Shown here: in pieces, positions 20,488-30,431 of the stretch
Layout of the letters: every line of letters begins with the position of its first letter
How positions within the stretch are numbered: the first letter of the stretch is position 1
NCBI RefSeq assembly: GCF_001431505.1
Contig: NZ_LDJP01000068.1
Location: 1 to 64,000 of the forward strand
Length of the DNA: 64,000 nucleotides
Direction of reading: 5' to 3'
Source of the DNA: Stenotrophomonas daejeonensis
GTDB lineage: Bacteria; Pseudomonadota; Gammaproteobacteria; Xanthomonadales; Xanthomonadaceae
The notes under the pieces: generated by a model
Database searches by the model: none
What the model was told of the DNA's origin: nothing
Seen by the model: the letters and a program-made list of their open reading frames with translations, nothing else
Made by a program: the position numbers and the translations under genes

Positions 20488-20970
20488 ATGACCATCCACG
20501 TCGGCGACGCCATTCCGGAAGTGACCCTCAAGCGCATCCGCGAGGGCATGGAAACCATCGACACGCACGCCCTGTTCGACGGCCGCAAGGTGGTGCTGTT
20601 CGCCGTGCCCGGCGCGTTCACGCCCACCTGCTCGGCGCGCCACCTGCCCGGCTTCGTCGAGCACTTCGAGCAGTTCCGTGGCCGCGGCATCGAGGTGTAC
20701 TGCATGGCGGTGAACGACCCCTTCGTGATGCAGGCCTGGGCGCAGGCGCAGTCGGTGCCCGATGGGCTGCAGATGCTGTCCGACGGCAACGGCGACTTCA
20801 CCCGCGCGCTGGGGCTGGAAATGGACGCCAGCGGCTCGGGCATGGGCATGCGCTGCCGCCGCTTCGCGCTGTATGCGGAGAACGGCACCGTCCGCGCCAT
20901 CCATGTCGAGGAGCCGGGCAAGTTCGAGGTGTCCTCGGCCGAATACATGCTCGCCCATCTCCCCGAATAG
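20488..20970 (+). CDS. peroxiredoxin, Prx5 type
   Basis: A 160-residue thiol peroxidase of the Prx5 subfamily, reducing H2O2 or alkyl hydroperoxides. The active-site loop is PGAFTPTCSARHLPGF with peroxidatic Cys48; a second Cys at 72 (VYCMAVND) may or may not act as resolving thiol. The length fits Prx5 without a fused glutaredoxin domain. It is 28 bases before a ferritin-like gene, a sensible pairing of peroxide removal with iron storage. Confidence 0.92.
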   Translation: MTIHVGDAIPEVTLKRIREGMETIDTHALFDGRKVVLFAVPGAFTPTCSARHLPGFVEHFEQFRGRGIEVYCMAVNDPFVMQAWAQAQSVPDGLQMLSDGNGDFTRALGLEMDASGSGMGMRCRRFALYAENGTVRAIHVEEPGKFEVSSAEYMLAHLPE

Positions 20971-20998
20971 CGATTCCCGACCCAAGGAGCAGCCAGCC

Positions 20999-21577
20999 AT
21001 GAGCAAGCCCTCTCCCACCAGGACCACCGCCAAGGCCACCGGCCCGGCCGGCATCAGCGACCGCAGGACCCTGCGCGCCAATGCCCGCAAGCGCATCGAG
21101 GACGGCGCGGTCACCCCGACCTACAGCGCCGACCGTACGGCGGTGGTCAAGCTGCTCAACGACGCGCTGGCCACCGAGTGGGTGTGCGTGCTGCGCTACT
21201 ACCGCCACTACTACATGGCCAAGGGCATGCTCGCCGACGCGGTGAAGGCCGAGTTCCTGGAGCACGCGCAGCAGGAGCAGGCCCACGCCGGCATGCTGGC
21301 CGAGCGCATCGTGCAACTGGGCGGCGAACCGGACTTCGACCCGGACACGCTCACCGCGCGCTCGCACGCCGAATACAAGGAAGGCGGCAACCTGCGCGAC
21401 ATGGTGCGCGAGAACCTGGTCGCCGAGCGCATCGCCATCGACAGCTACCGCGAGATGATCAACTTCGTCGGCGACAAGGACACCACCACCAAGCGCATCC
21501 TCGAACACATCCTCGCGCAGGAGGAGGAGCACGCCGACGATTTCGCCGACATGCTCGAGGGCTGGATCGGCGAGTAG
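20999..21577 (+). CDS. ferritin-like (bacterioferritin/Dps-type) protein
   Basis: A 192-residue ferritin-like four-helix protein. After a 40-residue Thr/Lys/Ala-rich start come the diiron motifs ATEWVCVLRYY, AEFLEHAQQEQAHAGM (ExxH) and EHILAQEEEHADDFADM (ExxH). These suggest iron oxidation and storage. It is closest to the bacterioferritin-like group often annotated as DNA-protecting or ferritin-like; no haem-ligand Met can be assigned with certainty. AAGGAG before the ATG supports the start. It follows the peroxiredoxin in a likely operon. Confidence 0.85.
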   Translation: MSKPSPTRTTAKATGPAGISDRRTLRANARKRIEDGAVTPTYSADRTAVVKLLNDALATEWVCVLRYYRHYYMAKGMLADAVKAEFLEHAQQEQAHAGMLAERIVQLGGEPDFDPDTLTARSHAEYKEGGNLRDMVRENLVAERIAIDSYREMINFVGDKDTTTKRILEHILAQEEEHADDFADMLEGWIGE

Positions 21578-21603
21578 CAACGCCGCCGCCAACGAATGCT
21601 TTC

Positions 21604-21682
21604 GTAGGTGCCGGGCTTGCCCGGCACGGAGCCGTTCCCATCACCGGTCACGGAAAGCGTGCGGGGCAAGCCCCGCACCTAC
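21604..21682. repeat. REP-A dimer with long spacer
   Basis: GTAG head and CTAC tail, GCCGGGCTTGCCCGGC and GCGGGGCAAGCCCCGC arms, and a longer spacer than other copies. It lies between convergent ferritin-like and pbpC genes. Confidence 0.82.
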
Positions 21683-21695
21683 GGCGCCGCGCCGC

Positions 21696-24053
21696 TCAAC
21701 GCACCACGCGGAAGTGCACCCGCGTCCACGCGCCATCGGCGGCCAGCGCGGTGAGCACGTGCTCGCCCGGTTCGTCGAAGTCGCGCACGAAGCCGCGCGC
21801 GCCCTGGGTCTGCGCGATCCAGCGCCCGTCCAGCAGCCATTCCACCGTCGCCTCGCTGCCCAGCGCGCGCAGTTGCAGGCGCGGGCCATGCGTGGCGCCG
21901 GGCGCGCGCGCCAGCGTGGCGCGGTCGTTGAGGCCATCCACGTGCAGCACGCCGTCGTTGCCGCGTTCGTCGGGCGGGCACCCCGGCGCCAGCGGCGGCA
22001 GGCGCTGTGCCTGCCGTTGCGCCTGCGACAACCACGGCGAGGCCAGCGCCGGCCAGCGCGCCAGTTCGCGTTCGGCGCGTTGCGCATGTCCCTCGCATCC
22101 AGCCGATACCCGCAACCCGCTGCGCGCATCGACCTCGAAACGCACCCGGCCCGACTGCCACAGCCGCGCCTCGCGCTCGGCGAAGGTGGGCGGCACCGCC
22201 TCGTCCAGCACCAGCGCCTGCATCCGCCTCTGGCACATCGCCGGCGGCGTCCGCGCGGCGGCGATGCCCAGCGGCCAGCACACCTCCACCTCGCCGACGC
22301 TGGCCGGCATCGCGCGCGCGGCAGCGTCGCCGGGCTGGCGCGGCAGGCTGTCGATCACCTCGAACATCAGCGGCAGCGCGGTGACCGCGCCGTACTGGCC
22401 GGGCAGCGGCGTGCCGTCGGGGCGGCCCACCCACACACCGACGGTGTAGCGGCGGGTACCGCCGATCGCCCAGGCATCGCGGTAGCCGTAGCTGGTGCCG
22501 GTCTTCCACGCCACCGGCGGGCGGCCGCCGGTATCGAAGGTGCCTGCGCCGTAGCCGGGGCGCGGATTGGATTCGAGGATGTCGCGCACGATCCACGCCG
22601 CACCCGGCGACACCAGCCGGCGTTCGACCAGCGGATCGTCCGGCGTGTAGCGCACGCGGCCGGCGATGCCCTCGCGGTTGAGCGCGGCGAAGGCGCCGAC
22701 CAGGTCCTCCAGCCGCGCGCCGGTGCCGCCGAGGATCAGCGCCAGGTTCGGCTGCGTGCCACGCGGGAAGCGCAGCTTGATGCCGGCATTGTTCAGGCGC
22801 GCGGCGAAGCGCGACGGGCCGACGCGGTCGAGCAGGTCCACCGCCGGCACGTTCAACGACAGCCGCAGCGCGGTGGCCGCGCCTACCGGGCCGTTGAACG
22901 CGGCGTCGAAATTGCCCGGGCGGTAGCCGCCGAAGCTCTGCGGCGCATCGACCAGCAGGCTTTCGGAATGGATCAGGCCGTCGTCCAGCGCCATGCCATA
23001 CAGGAATGGCTTGAGCGTGGAGCCGGGCGAGCGCCACGCCTGCACCATGTCCACGTGGCCCAGCCGTTGCTTGTCGCCGAACGCGACCGAGCCGACGTAG
23101 GCGCGCGCCTCCAGCGTGGCGTTGTCCATCACCAGCAGCGCGGCGGAAGTGCGCTCGGGCAGTTGCGAGAAATACGCGGCCACCCGTTCCTCCAGCGTGC
23201 GCTGCAGGCCGCTGTCGAGCGTGGTTTCGATATGCGCCGCGCGCGGCTGTTGGCTGCGCAACCGCTGCGCCAGCAGTGCCGCGTGTAGCGGTTGCCGCAG
23301 CGAGCGCGTCACCACCGGCTCGATGCGCGCGTCGGCGACTTCCTCGGCCGACCACACGCCGAGGTCGGCCATGCGCGCCAGCACCTTGTCGCGGGCTTGC
23401 CGCGCGGCTTCCGGGTGGCGGTCCGGGCGCAGCCGGCTGGGCGATTGCGGCAGCACCGCGAGCAAGGCGGCTTCGGCATGCGACAACCGCGCCGCCGGTT
23501 TGCCGAGGTAGGCCCAACTGGCCGCCTCCACGCCTTCGATGGTGCCGCCATAGGGCGCGCGTTCCAGGTACAGGTCGAGGATCTGCGTCTTGTCCAGGTG
23601 CGCTTCCAGCTGCAGCGCGCGCAGCACCTGCTTGAGCTTGCCCCACGGCGTGCGCGTATGCGGGTCGAGGATGCGCGCCACCTGCATGGTCAGGGTGGAG
23701 CCGCCGGAGACGATGCGGCGTTCGCGCAGCATCTGCTTGCCGGCGCGCAGCAGCGCCCACGGGTTGATGCCGGGGTGGCGCCAGAACCAGCGGTCTTCGT
23801 AGGTCAGCAGCGCCTGCAGGTACAGCGGGGAAATGGCGTCCGCATCGGCCGGGTAGCGCCACACGCCCTCGGCATCGGCGAAGGCGCGCAGCGGGGTGCC
23901 GTCGCGGGCGACGACCAGGGTACTGGTGTCACGCGATTGCGGCAGTGGTGGCGGGAAGGCGAGGTCGAGGACCAGCAGCAGCGTCAGCAGCGCTGCCGTG
24001 CCCCAACGCAGCCAGGGCAGGAAGCGGGACAGAAGCCGGGGCTTTGCCTGCAT
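21696..24053 (-). CDS. pbpC: penicillin-binding protein 1C
   Basis: A 785-residue class A PBP with an N-terminal membrane anchor (about 12-32), a GT51 transglycosylase domain (YEDRWFWRHPGINPWALLRA with catalytic Glu, GGSTLTMQVAR), and a transpeptidase domain with SPGSTLKPF (SxxK), SLNVPAVD (SxN) and KTGTSYGYRD (KTG). The C-terminus is the BiPBP_C beta domain. The ATG at 24053 is chosen to start at the anchor; the frame is open further upstream through a repeat. It follows the alpha-2-macroglobulin gene, the classic pairing. Confidence 0.94.
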   Translation of the reverse strand: MQAKPRLLSRFLPWLRWGTAALLTLLLVLDLAFPPPLPQSRDTSTLVVARDGTPLRAFADAEGVWRYPADADAISPLYLQALLTYEDRWFWRHPGINPWALLRAGKQMLRERRIVSGGSTLTMQVARILDPHTRTPWGKLKQVLRALQLEAHLDKTQILDLYLERAPYGGTIEGVEAASWAYLGKPAARLSHAEAALLAVLPQSPSRLRPDRHPEAARQARDKVLARMADLGVWSAEEVADARIEPVVTRSLRQPLHAALLAQRLRSQQPRAAHIETTLDSGLQRTLEERVAAYFSQLPERTSAALLVMDNATLEARAYVGSVAFGDKQRLGHVDMVQAWRSPGSTLKPFLYGMALDDGLIHSESLLVDAPQSFGGYRPGNFDAAFNGPVGAATALRLSLNVPAVDLLDRVGPSRFAARLNNAGIKLRFPRGTQPNLALILGGTGARLEDLVGAFAALNREGIAGRVRYTPDDPLVERRLVSPGAAWIVRDILESNPRPGYGAGTFDTGGRPPVAWKTGTSYGYRDAWAIGGTRRYTVGVWVGRPDGTPLPGQYGAVTALPLMFEVIDSLPRQPGDAAARAMPASVGEVEVCWPLGIAAARTPPAMCQRRMQALVLDEAVPPTFAEREARLWQSGRVRFEVDARSGLRVSAGCEGHAQRAERELARWPALASPWLSQAQRQAQRLPPLAPGCPPDERGNDGVLHVDGLNDRATLARAPGATHGPRLQLRALGSEATVEWLLDGRWIAQTQGARGFVRDFDEPGEHVLTALAADGAWTRVHFRVVR

Positions 24054-24077
24054 TTCCGCATGATGGCTGCGTTCGCC

Positions 24078-24116
24078 CCTCACCCCAACCCCTCTCCCGG
24101 GGGGAGAGGGGCTTTT
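24078..24116. repeat. short palindromic repeat, CCCCTCTCCC type
   Basis: CTCACCCCAACCCCTCTCCC followed by a hairpin (CCTCTCCC with GGGAGAGG) and CTTTT. Copies occur at 33172-33215 and 34410-34455. It fills the 79-base gap between the macroglobulin and pbpC genes and may attenuate read-through. Confidence 0.65.
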
Positions 24117-24132
24117 CTCCCGCGCCCTGTCG

Positions 24133-27100
24133 TCATGGCTGCACGACGGTGATCGTGCTCGGGTTGGAGCGCCCCACGCCACGCAGCTCGGGGCGGTACA
24201 TGTCCTCGGCCAGCGGCGGCGGCACGGTGTAGGTGCCGGGGGTAACCGCGCGCACCAGGTAGAACACACGCGCGGTACGGCCACGGCGCAGGTTCAGCGC
24301 GGTCACGTAGCGGTCGTCGCGGAACTCCTCGTGGCGGGCGTCGGCTTCGCCGGAGCGGTCGCTGACCCGGATGCCGTCCACCACCACGTCGGCCCACTGC
24401 TTCGCATCGCCGAGGTTGAAGTTCTCGATCTCCAGCCCGGCCGGCAGCAGGTCGGTCAGCAGCGCGTCGGGCATGGCGGTGTTGGCGGTGACGCTCAACC
24501 GCACGATCAGCGCCTCGCCTTCCTTCAGCGGGCGCGGCGTCCACGGCTTGCCGTCGGTGGTGTACCAGGCGCGCTCGATGCCGATCACGCTGTTGTCCGG
24601 CGCCGGTGCCTGCCGCGGGATGCCGGCCACTTCCAGGCTGGCGAACATCGGCGCCTGCCCCTGCGGCGCGAAGCGCACGCCCTGCGCCAGCTGCGCGGCA
24701 TCGAACACGCGCGCGAACGCCTTGCGCTCGCCGATGGCCTCGCGCTCGCCGCCCACCGCCAGTTCGCCGGATACCAGCTTCTTCTGGTCGGCCATCAACG
24801 CCTTGCCCAACCGTGCCAGCGCCACCTTCTCCTGCGTGCTCAGCCACAGCCAGCCGCTGTTGCGGCGCGCATCCAGCTCGCGGCCCAGCGCGACCGCGCG
24901 GGCGTCGTAGGCGGGCTTGGACAGGCCGCGTTCGTGCAGCAGCGCGATCATCAGGGCGTCATCGCGCAGCCGGCTGCCGTAGTCGCCGAAGTACGCCGGG
25001 CGGTCGCTGCCGTCCCTGGCGAAGCCGGCGGCGATGGCGGCCTGCCCGCGCTTGCCGTCGCCCTGCAACGACAAGGCCATGCCCAGGTGCACCAGCGACA
25101 GGCCGGTGACCGCCTTGTCGCGCTCGTTGTCGTACAGCGCGCGCAGCGTACCCAGCGGGGCGCGGTTGACGCGGGCCAGCACGTAGCCCGAATACGCCTG
25201 GTTGGCGAACTTCAACGCGTCGCGGCGATCCTGCCCGTAGAACTGGTTGCCGCCGCTGAGCAGGTCCTCGCTGATCCGGTTCAACGCCTTCTGCAGCACG
25301 TTGTCCGGCACCGCGAAACCGGCGTCCTTGGCGTCGAGCAGGAACTCGGCGATGTACGGGGTCAGCGCCGGGTTGACGTAGTCGTCGTTGCCCCACATCG
25401 AGAAGTTGCCGTTGGCCACCTGCATCGAGGCCAGCCGCCCAAACGCGCCCTCCATGCGCTCGCGGCGGGCCTTGGCGTCCAGCCCGTCGGCACCGAGCAT
25501 CGTCGAAGTGGCTTCGTCCAGCAGCAGCGCGGCATAGCCCTTGCTGGTGGTCTGCTCGGCGCAACCGTAGGGGTAATTCAACGCGCCCTGCAGGGCGCTG
25601 GCGAACGGGATCGGCGGCAACGCGCTGACCAGCATGCGCGCGTTGACCGAGCCGGCCATCATCCCGCTGGCGGAACCGCTGTCCAGCGTGACCGGCGCCA
25701 GCGGGTCGAGCGTGCGGGTCTGCGCGCGCAGCACCTGCGGCCATGCCGCGCGCACCGGCAGGTCGTAGCGGCGGTCGACCTTGAAGCCGTTGCCGTCCAC
25801 GCGCACCCGCACCTTGGCGACGGTATAGCCCTCCTGCGCGCTGAGCGGGAAGCTCAGGGTCTGCTTGGCATCGGCCGCCAGCTGCACCTTGCGCGAGGCC
25901 TCGCCGATCGCCAGCGGGCCTTCGCCATCCACGCGCACGCTGAACTCGCCCGGCTTGCCGGTGAAGTTCTGCACGTCCAGCGTCACCGTGCTGCGGTCGC
26001 CCGGCGCCATCACCCGCGGCATGCTGGCCTCGGCCAGGATCGGCGCGCGCACCAGCGTCTCGACGTCGCGGTTGCCGTAGCGGTCGTCCGCATACACCAG
26101 CGCCGAGACGCGCAGCGTGCCGTTGAAATCCGGCACCGGCAGCTCGATGCGGGCATTGCCCTTGGCGTCCAACTTCACCGGGCCGGAGAACAGGTCCACG
26201 GTCTGCACCCGCGCGGTCGGCCGCTTGGCCTGCGGCAGCGCCTGCAGGGCCATGTCGCCGCCGAACTTGAGCTTGCCGCTGTTGCCCTCGAAGCTCTCGA
26301 TGACGCGGCCGTAGATGTCGTAGGCATCCACGCCCAGCCGCCGTTGCGCGAAGAAATGCGCAGGGGCATCCGGTACCGGGAAGCGGGTGATGTTGAGGAT
26401 GCCGACATCGACCGCCGAGACGGTGACGTGCGCCGGCTTGCCGGCCAGTTCCGGCACGCTGACGGTCACCGCCATCGGTTGCTCGGGACGCATCTGCTTC
26501 GGCGCGACCAGGCCCACCTCGACGCGGCGGTTGCCACGCTCCATCGGCACGTGCGCCACGCCCACCGCGCGTGCGGGGGTGATCCTGCTCGGCGCGCTGC
26601 CGCCGCGGAACACCAGCGCGGTGACGTAGACGTCGTGCCGCTCCCAGTCCTGCGTGACCGGGATCTCGAAGGTGCTGCCGGGCTTGGCCTCGATGTCCTG
26701 CACGTACAGCATCTCGTCGCTTTCGACCATCAGCACGCCGCGGCCGGCGTGCGGCGGGGTCAGCGTGACCTTGAGCGTGTCGCCGGCCTTGTAGCCGGTC
26801 TTGTCCAGCGCCAGCTTGACCTTGTCCGGGCGCGCGTCGAGGCCGCGGTTGTCGTCGTTCCAGCTCCAGCCGGCGCGGAACGGGTAGCGCATGGTCAGGC
26901 CGGTGGCCGGGTCGAACACGTCGACGCGGTACTCGCCCCACTCCACCGGGAAATCGAACTTCACCGACGTCTCGCCGGCGTCGAGGGTGCGGGTTTCCTT
27001 GTTCTCGAAGCGGCGGGTGAAGTCGTAGTCCCAGCGGTTGTCGTTGAAGCTCCAGTGGTAGTCGCGCAGTTCGCGCACCAGGGTGACCTTCAGCCCCTTG

Positions 27101-29034
27101 GCCGGCTGCGGCTTGCCGTCGGCATCCACGCGCAGCAGCTCGAAGCGCGCGTTGGCATTGGCGTCGGCGCCGTCGGCGTCGCTGAACAGCGGGCGCACCG
27201 CGACCAGCGCCGGCGCCGGCCACAGCACGCGCTTGAGCGTGCGGGTGACGGTGCGGCCGCCGGTCTCGTAGACGCTGCCGGACACCACCGCCGCCACCGG
27301 CGTGCCCTTGCCGGTTTCCTCGGGCAGGGCGATGTCTTCACGCAGCTTGCCGTCCTTGGGCAGGGTGGTATCGATGACGTCGTTGGCTTCGCGCGGCAGC
27401 TCCACGGTGGGGTCGCCGAAGAACCAGCCGGCCATCGACTCGACCGGGTGCTGCTCCACCGCCACCGCCAGCCGTGCGGTGAAGCGGTTGCCGTCGGCCG
27501 GTGCGCCGTACAGGTAGGCCGCATCGGCCTGCAGTTTCAGCGGCTCGCCGGGCTTGAGCGTCTTCTGCGCGCTGTCCAGGTCCAGCTTCATGCGCTCGGG
27601 CAGGAATTCCTCGATGCGCAGGGTCATGCCCTGTACCGCCTCCTTGCTGGCCGGGTCGGTGCGGAATTCCACCTGCCAGCGGCCGGTCGGCGCCTCGGCG
27701 GGAATGGCCTGCTCGAACGCGAAATAGCCCTGCTCGCCCGGTTGCAGCCGGGTTTCGCGGAACACCTTGCCGTCGGGCTGCTTCAGGCGCAGGAACACTG
27801 GTTGTGCCTTGACCGGCTTGCCGTCGTTGTCGCGCAGCAGCGCCGACACGCGCACGGTCTCGCCGGGGCGATACAGGTCGCGGCCGGACCAGGCGAACAC
27901 GTCGAACCACGCGTTCTGGCGCCCGGCCACGGCGAATTCGCTCAGGTCCAGCGCCGGCTGGTTGAACGGCAGCATCGTGGTATCGCTGCCGCTGGCGGCC
28001 ACCAGCACGTGCCCGGCGTCGAGCGTGTAGTTCAGCAGCGCGTTGCCGTTGGCGTCGGTCTGGCCCTTGAGGATGGTCTCGCCCTTGGCGTCGATGACCC
28101 GCAGGTCCACCTTCTTCGCCGCCGCGCCGCTGGCCAGCGAGGCGGTGTGCACGAACAGCGTGTCCTTGTAGGCGCGGGTGTGCAGGCCGATGTCGCTGAC
28201 GGTGAAGAACGCGGTGTCGTACTCGTTGTCGAAGCTGCCGGTGCGCTTCATCACCGCGAAGTACAGCCCCGGCTGCTGCAGTTCCTTGACGTCCTGGATC
28301 GGCAGGTAGGTCAGCATCCGCTCGTTGGGCTTGCCGCCGAGCACGAAGCGGTTGACGTAGACCGGCTCGGCCAGCTGCGAGATCGGCGTGTGGTTGCCGT
28401 AGTCGCTGTCCAGCTCCCAGCTGCCGCGGCGGCCGCCGCGCTGGTACTGGCTGAAGAACGCCGGCAGGTTCTTCCCGGTCACCCGCAGGAACTCGACGTC
28501 GACCTCGGGCACGTTCACCGACACCACCGGCAGGCCGCGGCTGTCGCGCGCCGGCAGCACGCTGCCCTGCGAGGCGAAGCCGGCCGCGGGCGTCAGTTCG
28601 CCGGTGAACACCTGCTGGCGCACGTCCTTGCCGAGGCGGCTGCCGTCGGCGGCGAGCAGGTCGGCCGACACGATCAGGGTGTAATCCTTTGCCGCCTCGA
28701 CGTAGGGGTAGCGCAGGGTCTTGCCGTCGTCGGACAGCGACCAGCTGCTGTCCTCGGTGCCGACCTTCTCCTCGAAGCGCAGCAGCTTGTCGAAGTCCTG
28801 CGTACCGACCAGCGGCCGGGAGAACTCCACCGCCAGCGCCAGCTCGCCGCCCTTCTGGTCCGGCCAGGTGCGCACCAGCGCGAATCCCTTGACCTCTTCC
28901 TGCTTGGCCTGGATCGCCTCGCCGCTGGCACCGGGGAGCTGGCCGGTTTCGTTGCGCTTGCAGCCGGCCACCGTTGCCAGCGCCAGCAGCGTGATGACGG
29001 CCCAGCGCATGTGCTTCCACTTCCTGTCGATCAT
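24133..29034 (-). CDS. yfhM: bacterial alpha-2-macroglobulin lipoprotein
   Basis: A 1633-residue periplasmic protease trap. The signal peptide ends in the lipobox LATVAGC, so the protein is probably anchored by lipid. The thioester motif YGCAEQT (Cys1158 to Gln1161) is intact, so it should be able to link covalently to attacking proteases. MG-type beta domains (for example SGRDLYRPGETVRVSALLRD, a characteristic stretch) precede it and the alpha-helical TED surrounds it. GGAG precedes the ATG. It lies upstream of pbpC in the same direction, as in other proteobacteria, where the pair is thought to guard and repair the wall after breach. Confidence 0.94.
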   Translation of the reverse strand: MIDRKWKHMRWAVITLLALATVAGCKRNETGQLPGASGEAIQAKQEEVKGFALVRTWPDQKGGELALAVEFSRPLVGTQDFDKLLRFEEKVGTEDSSWSLSDDGKTLRYPYVEAAKDYTLIVSADLLAADGSRLGKDVRQQVFTGELTPAAGFASQGSVLPARDSRGLPVVSVNVPEVDVEFLRVTGKNLPAFFSQYQRGGRRGSWELDSDYGNHTPISQLAEPVYVNRFVLGGKPNERMLTYLPIQDVKELQQPGLYFAVMKRTGSFDNEYDTAFFTVSDIGLHTRAYKDTLFVHTASLASGAAAKKVDLRVIDAKGETILKGQTDANGNALLNYTLDAGHVLVAASGSDTTMLPFNQPALDLSEFAVAGRQNAWFDVFAWSGRDLYRPGETVRVSALLRDNDGKPVKAQPVFLRLKQPDGKVFRETRLQPGEQGYFAFEQAIPAEAPTGRWQVEFRTDPASKEAVQGMTLRIEEFLPERMKLDLDSAQKTLKPGEPLKLQADAAYLYGAPADGNRFTARLAVAVEQHPVESMAGWFFGDPTVELPREANDVIDTTLPKDGKLREDIALPEETGKGTPVAAVVSGSVYETGGRTVTRTLKRVLWPAPALVAVRPLFSDADGADANANARFELLRVDADGKPQPAKGLKVTLVRELRDYHWSFNDNRWDYDFTRRFENKETRTLDAGETSVKFDFPVEWGEYRVDVFDPATGLTMRYPFRAGWSWNDDNRGLDARPDKVKLALDKTGYKAGDTLKVTLTPPHAGRGVLMVESDEMLYVQDIEAKPGSTFEIPVTQDWERHDVYVTALVFRGGSAPSRITPARAVGVAHVPMERGNRRVEVGLVAPKQMRPEQPMAVTVSVPELAGKPAHVTVSAVDVGILNITRFPVPDAPAHFFAQRRLGVDAYDIYGRVIESFEGNSGKLKFGGDMALQALPQAKRPTARVQTVDLFSGPVKLDAKGNARIELPVPDFNGTLRVSALVYADDRYGNRDVETLVRAPILAEASMPRVMAPGDRSTVTLDVQNFTGKPGEFSVRVDGEGPLAIGEASRKVQLAADAKQTLSFPLSAQEGYTVAKVRVRVDGNGFKVDRRYDLPVRAAWPQVLRAQTRTLDPLAPVTLDSGSASGMMAGSVNARMLVSALPPIPFASALQGALNYPYGCAEQTTSKGYAALLLDEATSTMLGADGLDAKARRERMEGAFGRLASMQVANGNFSMWGNDDYVNPALTPYIAEFLLDAKDAGFAVPDNVLQKALNRISEDLLSGGNQFYGQDRRDALKFANQAYSGYVLARVNRAPLGTLRALYDNERDKAVTGLSLVHLGMALSLQGDGKRGQAAIAAGFARDGSDRPAYFGDYGSRLRDDALMIALLHERGLSKPAYDARAVALGRELDARRNSGWLWLSTQEKVALARLGKALMADQKKLVSGELAVGGEREAIGERKAFARVFDAAQLAQGVRFAPQGQAPMFASLEVAGIPRQAPAPDNSVIGIERAWYTTDGKPWTPRPLKEGEALIVRLSVTANTAMPDALLTDLLPAGLEIENFNLGDAKQWADVVVDGIRVSDRSGEADARHEEFRDDRYVTALNLRRGRTARVFYLVRAVTPGTYTVPPPLAEDMYRPELRGVGRSNPSTITVVQP

Positions 29035-29134
29035 GGCGTTCTCCTGCGGACGCGGCGAGTATAGCCGCCGCCCGCGCACGCCTTGTGTGCGCGCCGGCAA
29101 GCCTTCGTGGGCATGCCGGCGGCGCAGCGGCAGG

Positions 29135-30325
29135 TCAGGACGCGTCCGCCGGCACCCGCACCGCGCCTTCCATCAGCACCCGCGCCGAGCGCGACATCAC
29201 CGCCTTGGTGACCACCCAGCGACCCTCGACCTGCGCCACCGCCGCGCCCACGCGCAGGGTGCCGGAGGGATGGCCGAAGCGCACCGCCTCACGGGTGCCG
29301 CCGCCAGCGGCGAGGTTGACGAGCGTGCCCGGGACGGCCGCCGCCGTGGCGATGGCCACCGAGGCCGTGCCCATCATCGCGTGGTGCAGCTTGCCCATCG
29401 ACATCGCGCGCACGTTGAGGTCGATGTCGCCGGCCCCGATGCTCTTGCCGCTGCTGGACACGTAGGGCTTCGGCGGCGCGACGAATGCCACCTTCGGCGT
29501 GTGCTGGCGCTTGAGTGCCTCTTCCGGCGTTTTTATCAGCCCCATGCGCAGTGCGCCGGCCACGCGGATGGTTTCCAGCTTCGCCAGCGCCGCCTTGTCC
29601 TCGTTGATCGCCGGTTGCAGCTCGGTGCCGTCGTAGCCGATATCGGCGGCGTTGACGAACACGGTGGGAATGCCGGCGGTGATCATCGTCGCCTTCAGCG
29701 TGCCGATGCCCGGCACGTCGAGATCATCGACGAGGTTGCCGGTAGGGAACATGGAGCCACCCTCGCCTTCACCGTCATCGGACGGGTCGATGAACTCCAG
29801 CACGACCTCCGCCGCCGGGAAGGTCACGCCATCCAGCTCGAAGTCACCGGTTTCCTGTACCTGCCCATCGCTGACCGGCACATGCACGAGGATGGTCTTG
29901 CCGATGTTGGCCTGCCACACGCGCACGGTGACGGTGCCATCGCGCGGAATGCGTTCGGCGGGAATGAAGCCGTTGGCGATCGCGAACGGCCCCACCGCGG
30001 TGCTGAGGTTGCCGCAGTTGCCCGACCAGTCCACGAACGCGGTGTCGATGGACACCTGCCCGTACAGGTAGTCCACGTCGTGGTCCGGCACCGAGGCCGG
30101 GGCGACGATCACGCACTTGCTGGTGCTCGACGTCGCCCCGCCCATGCCGTCGGTGTGCTTGCCGTAGGGATCGGGCGAGCCGATCACCCGCATCAACAGC
30201 GCGTCGCGCGCCGGGCCGGGGGTCCGTGCTGCGGCCGGCAGGTCCTCAAGCCGGAAGAACACGCCCTTCGACGTGCCGCCACGCATGTAGGTGGCGGGAA
30301 TCCTGAGTTGCGGCGCATGTTTCAT
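29135..30325 (-). CDS. prpF: PrpF, aconitate isomerase-like protein of the methylcitrate cycle
   Basis: A 396-residue diaminopimelate-epimerase-fold protein that works with AcnD, apparently isomerising trans- to cis-2-methylaconitate. Family stretches include ATYMRGGTSKGVFF, GMGGATSSTSK, DWSGNCGN and MGKLHHAMMGT. It is the last gene of the prpB-prpC-acnD-prpF run, separated from acnD by a REP-E dimer. The start ATG has AAGGAG upstream. Confidence 0.95.
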   Translation of the reverse strand: MKHAPQLRIPATYMRGGTSKGVFFRLEDLPAAARTPGPARDALLMRVIGSPDPYGKHTDGMGGATSSTSKCVIVAPASVPDHDVDYLYGQVSIDTAFVDWSGNCGNLSTAVGPFAIANGFIPAERIPRDGTVTVRVWQANIGKTILVHVPVSDGQVQETGDFELDGVTFPAAEVVLEFIDPSDDGEGEGGSMFPTGNLVDDLDVPGIGTLKATMITAGIPTVFVNAADIGYDGTELQPAINEDKAALAKLETIRVAGALRMGLIKTPEEALKRQHTPKVAFVAPPKPYVSSSGKSIGAGDIDLNVRAMSMGKLHHAMMGTASVAIATAAAVPGTLVNLAAGGGTREAVRFGHPSGTLRVGAAVAQVEGRWVVTKAVMSRSARVLMEGAVRVPADAS

Positions 30326-30344
30326 GTTCGTCTCCTTGTTCCCT

Positions 30345-30414
30345 GTAGGAGCGACGTCAGTCGCGACAGAGGGATTTACCGGGAAAGCCCTGTCGCGACT
30401 GACGTCGCTCCTAC
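30345..30414. repeat. REP-E dimer (acnD-prpF gap)
   Basis: GTAG head, GCGACGTCAGTCGC arm, spacer GATTTACCGGGAAAGCC, exact inverted arm and CTAC tail. The two arms are perfect complements over about 28 bases. It lies inside the prp operon. Confidence 0.9.
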
Positions 30415-30431
30415 AGGAAGGGGCAGCATGA

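Noticed and set aside
24331-29064. A 1577-codon open frame antisense to the alpha-2-macroglobulin gene
   Set aside because: It mirrors the codon structure of a clearly homologous gene; its translation is His/Arg/Gln-rich without any domain, as expected for the shadow frame of GC-rich DNA.
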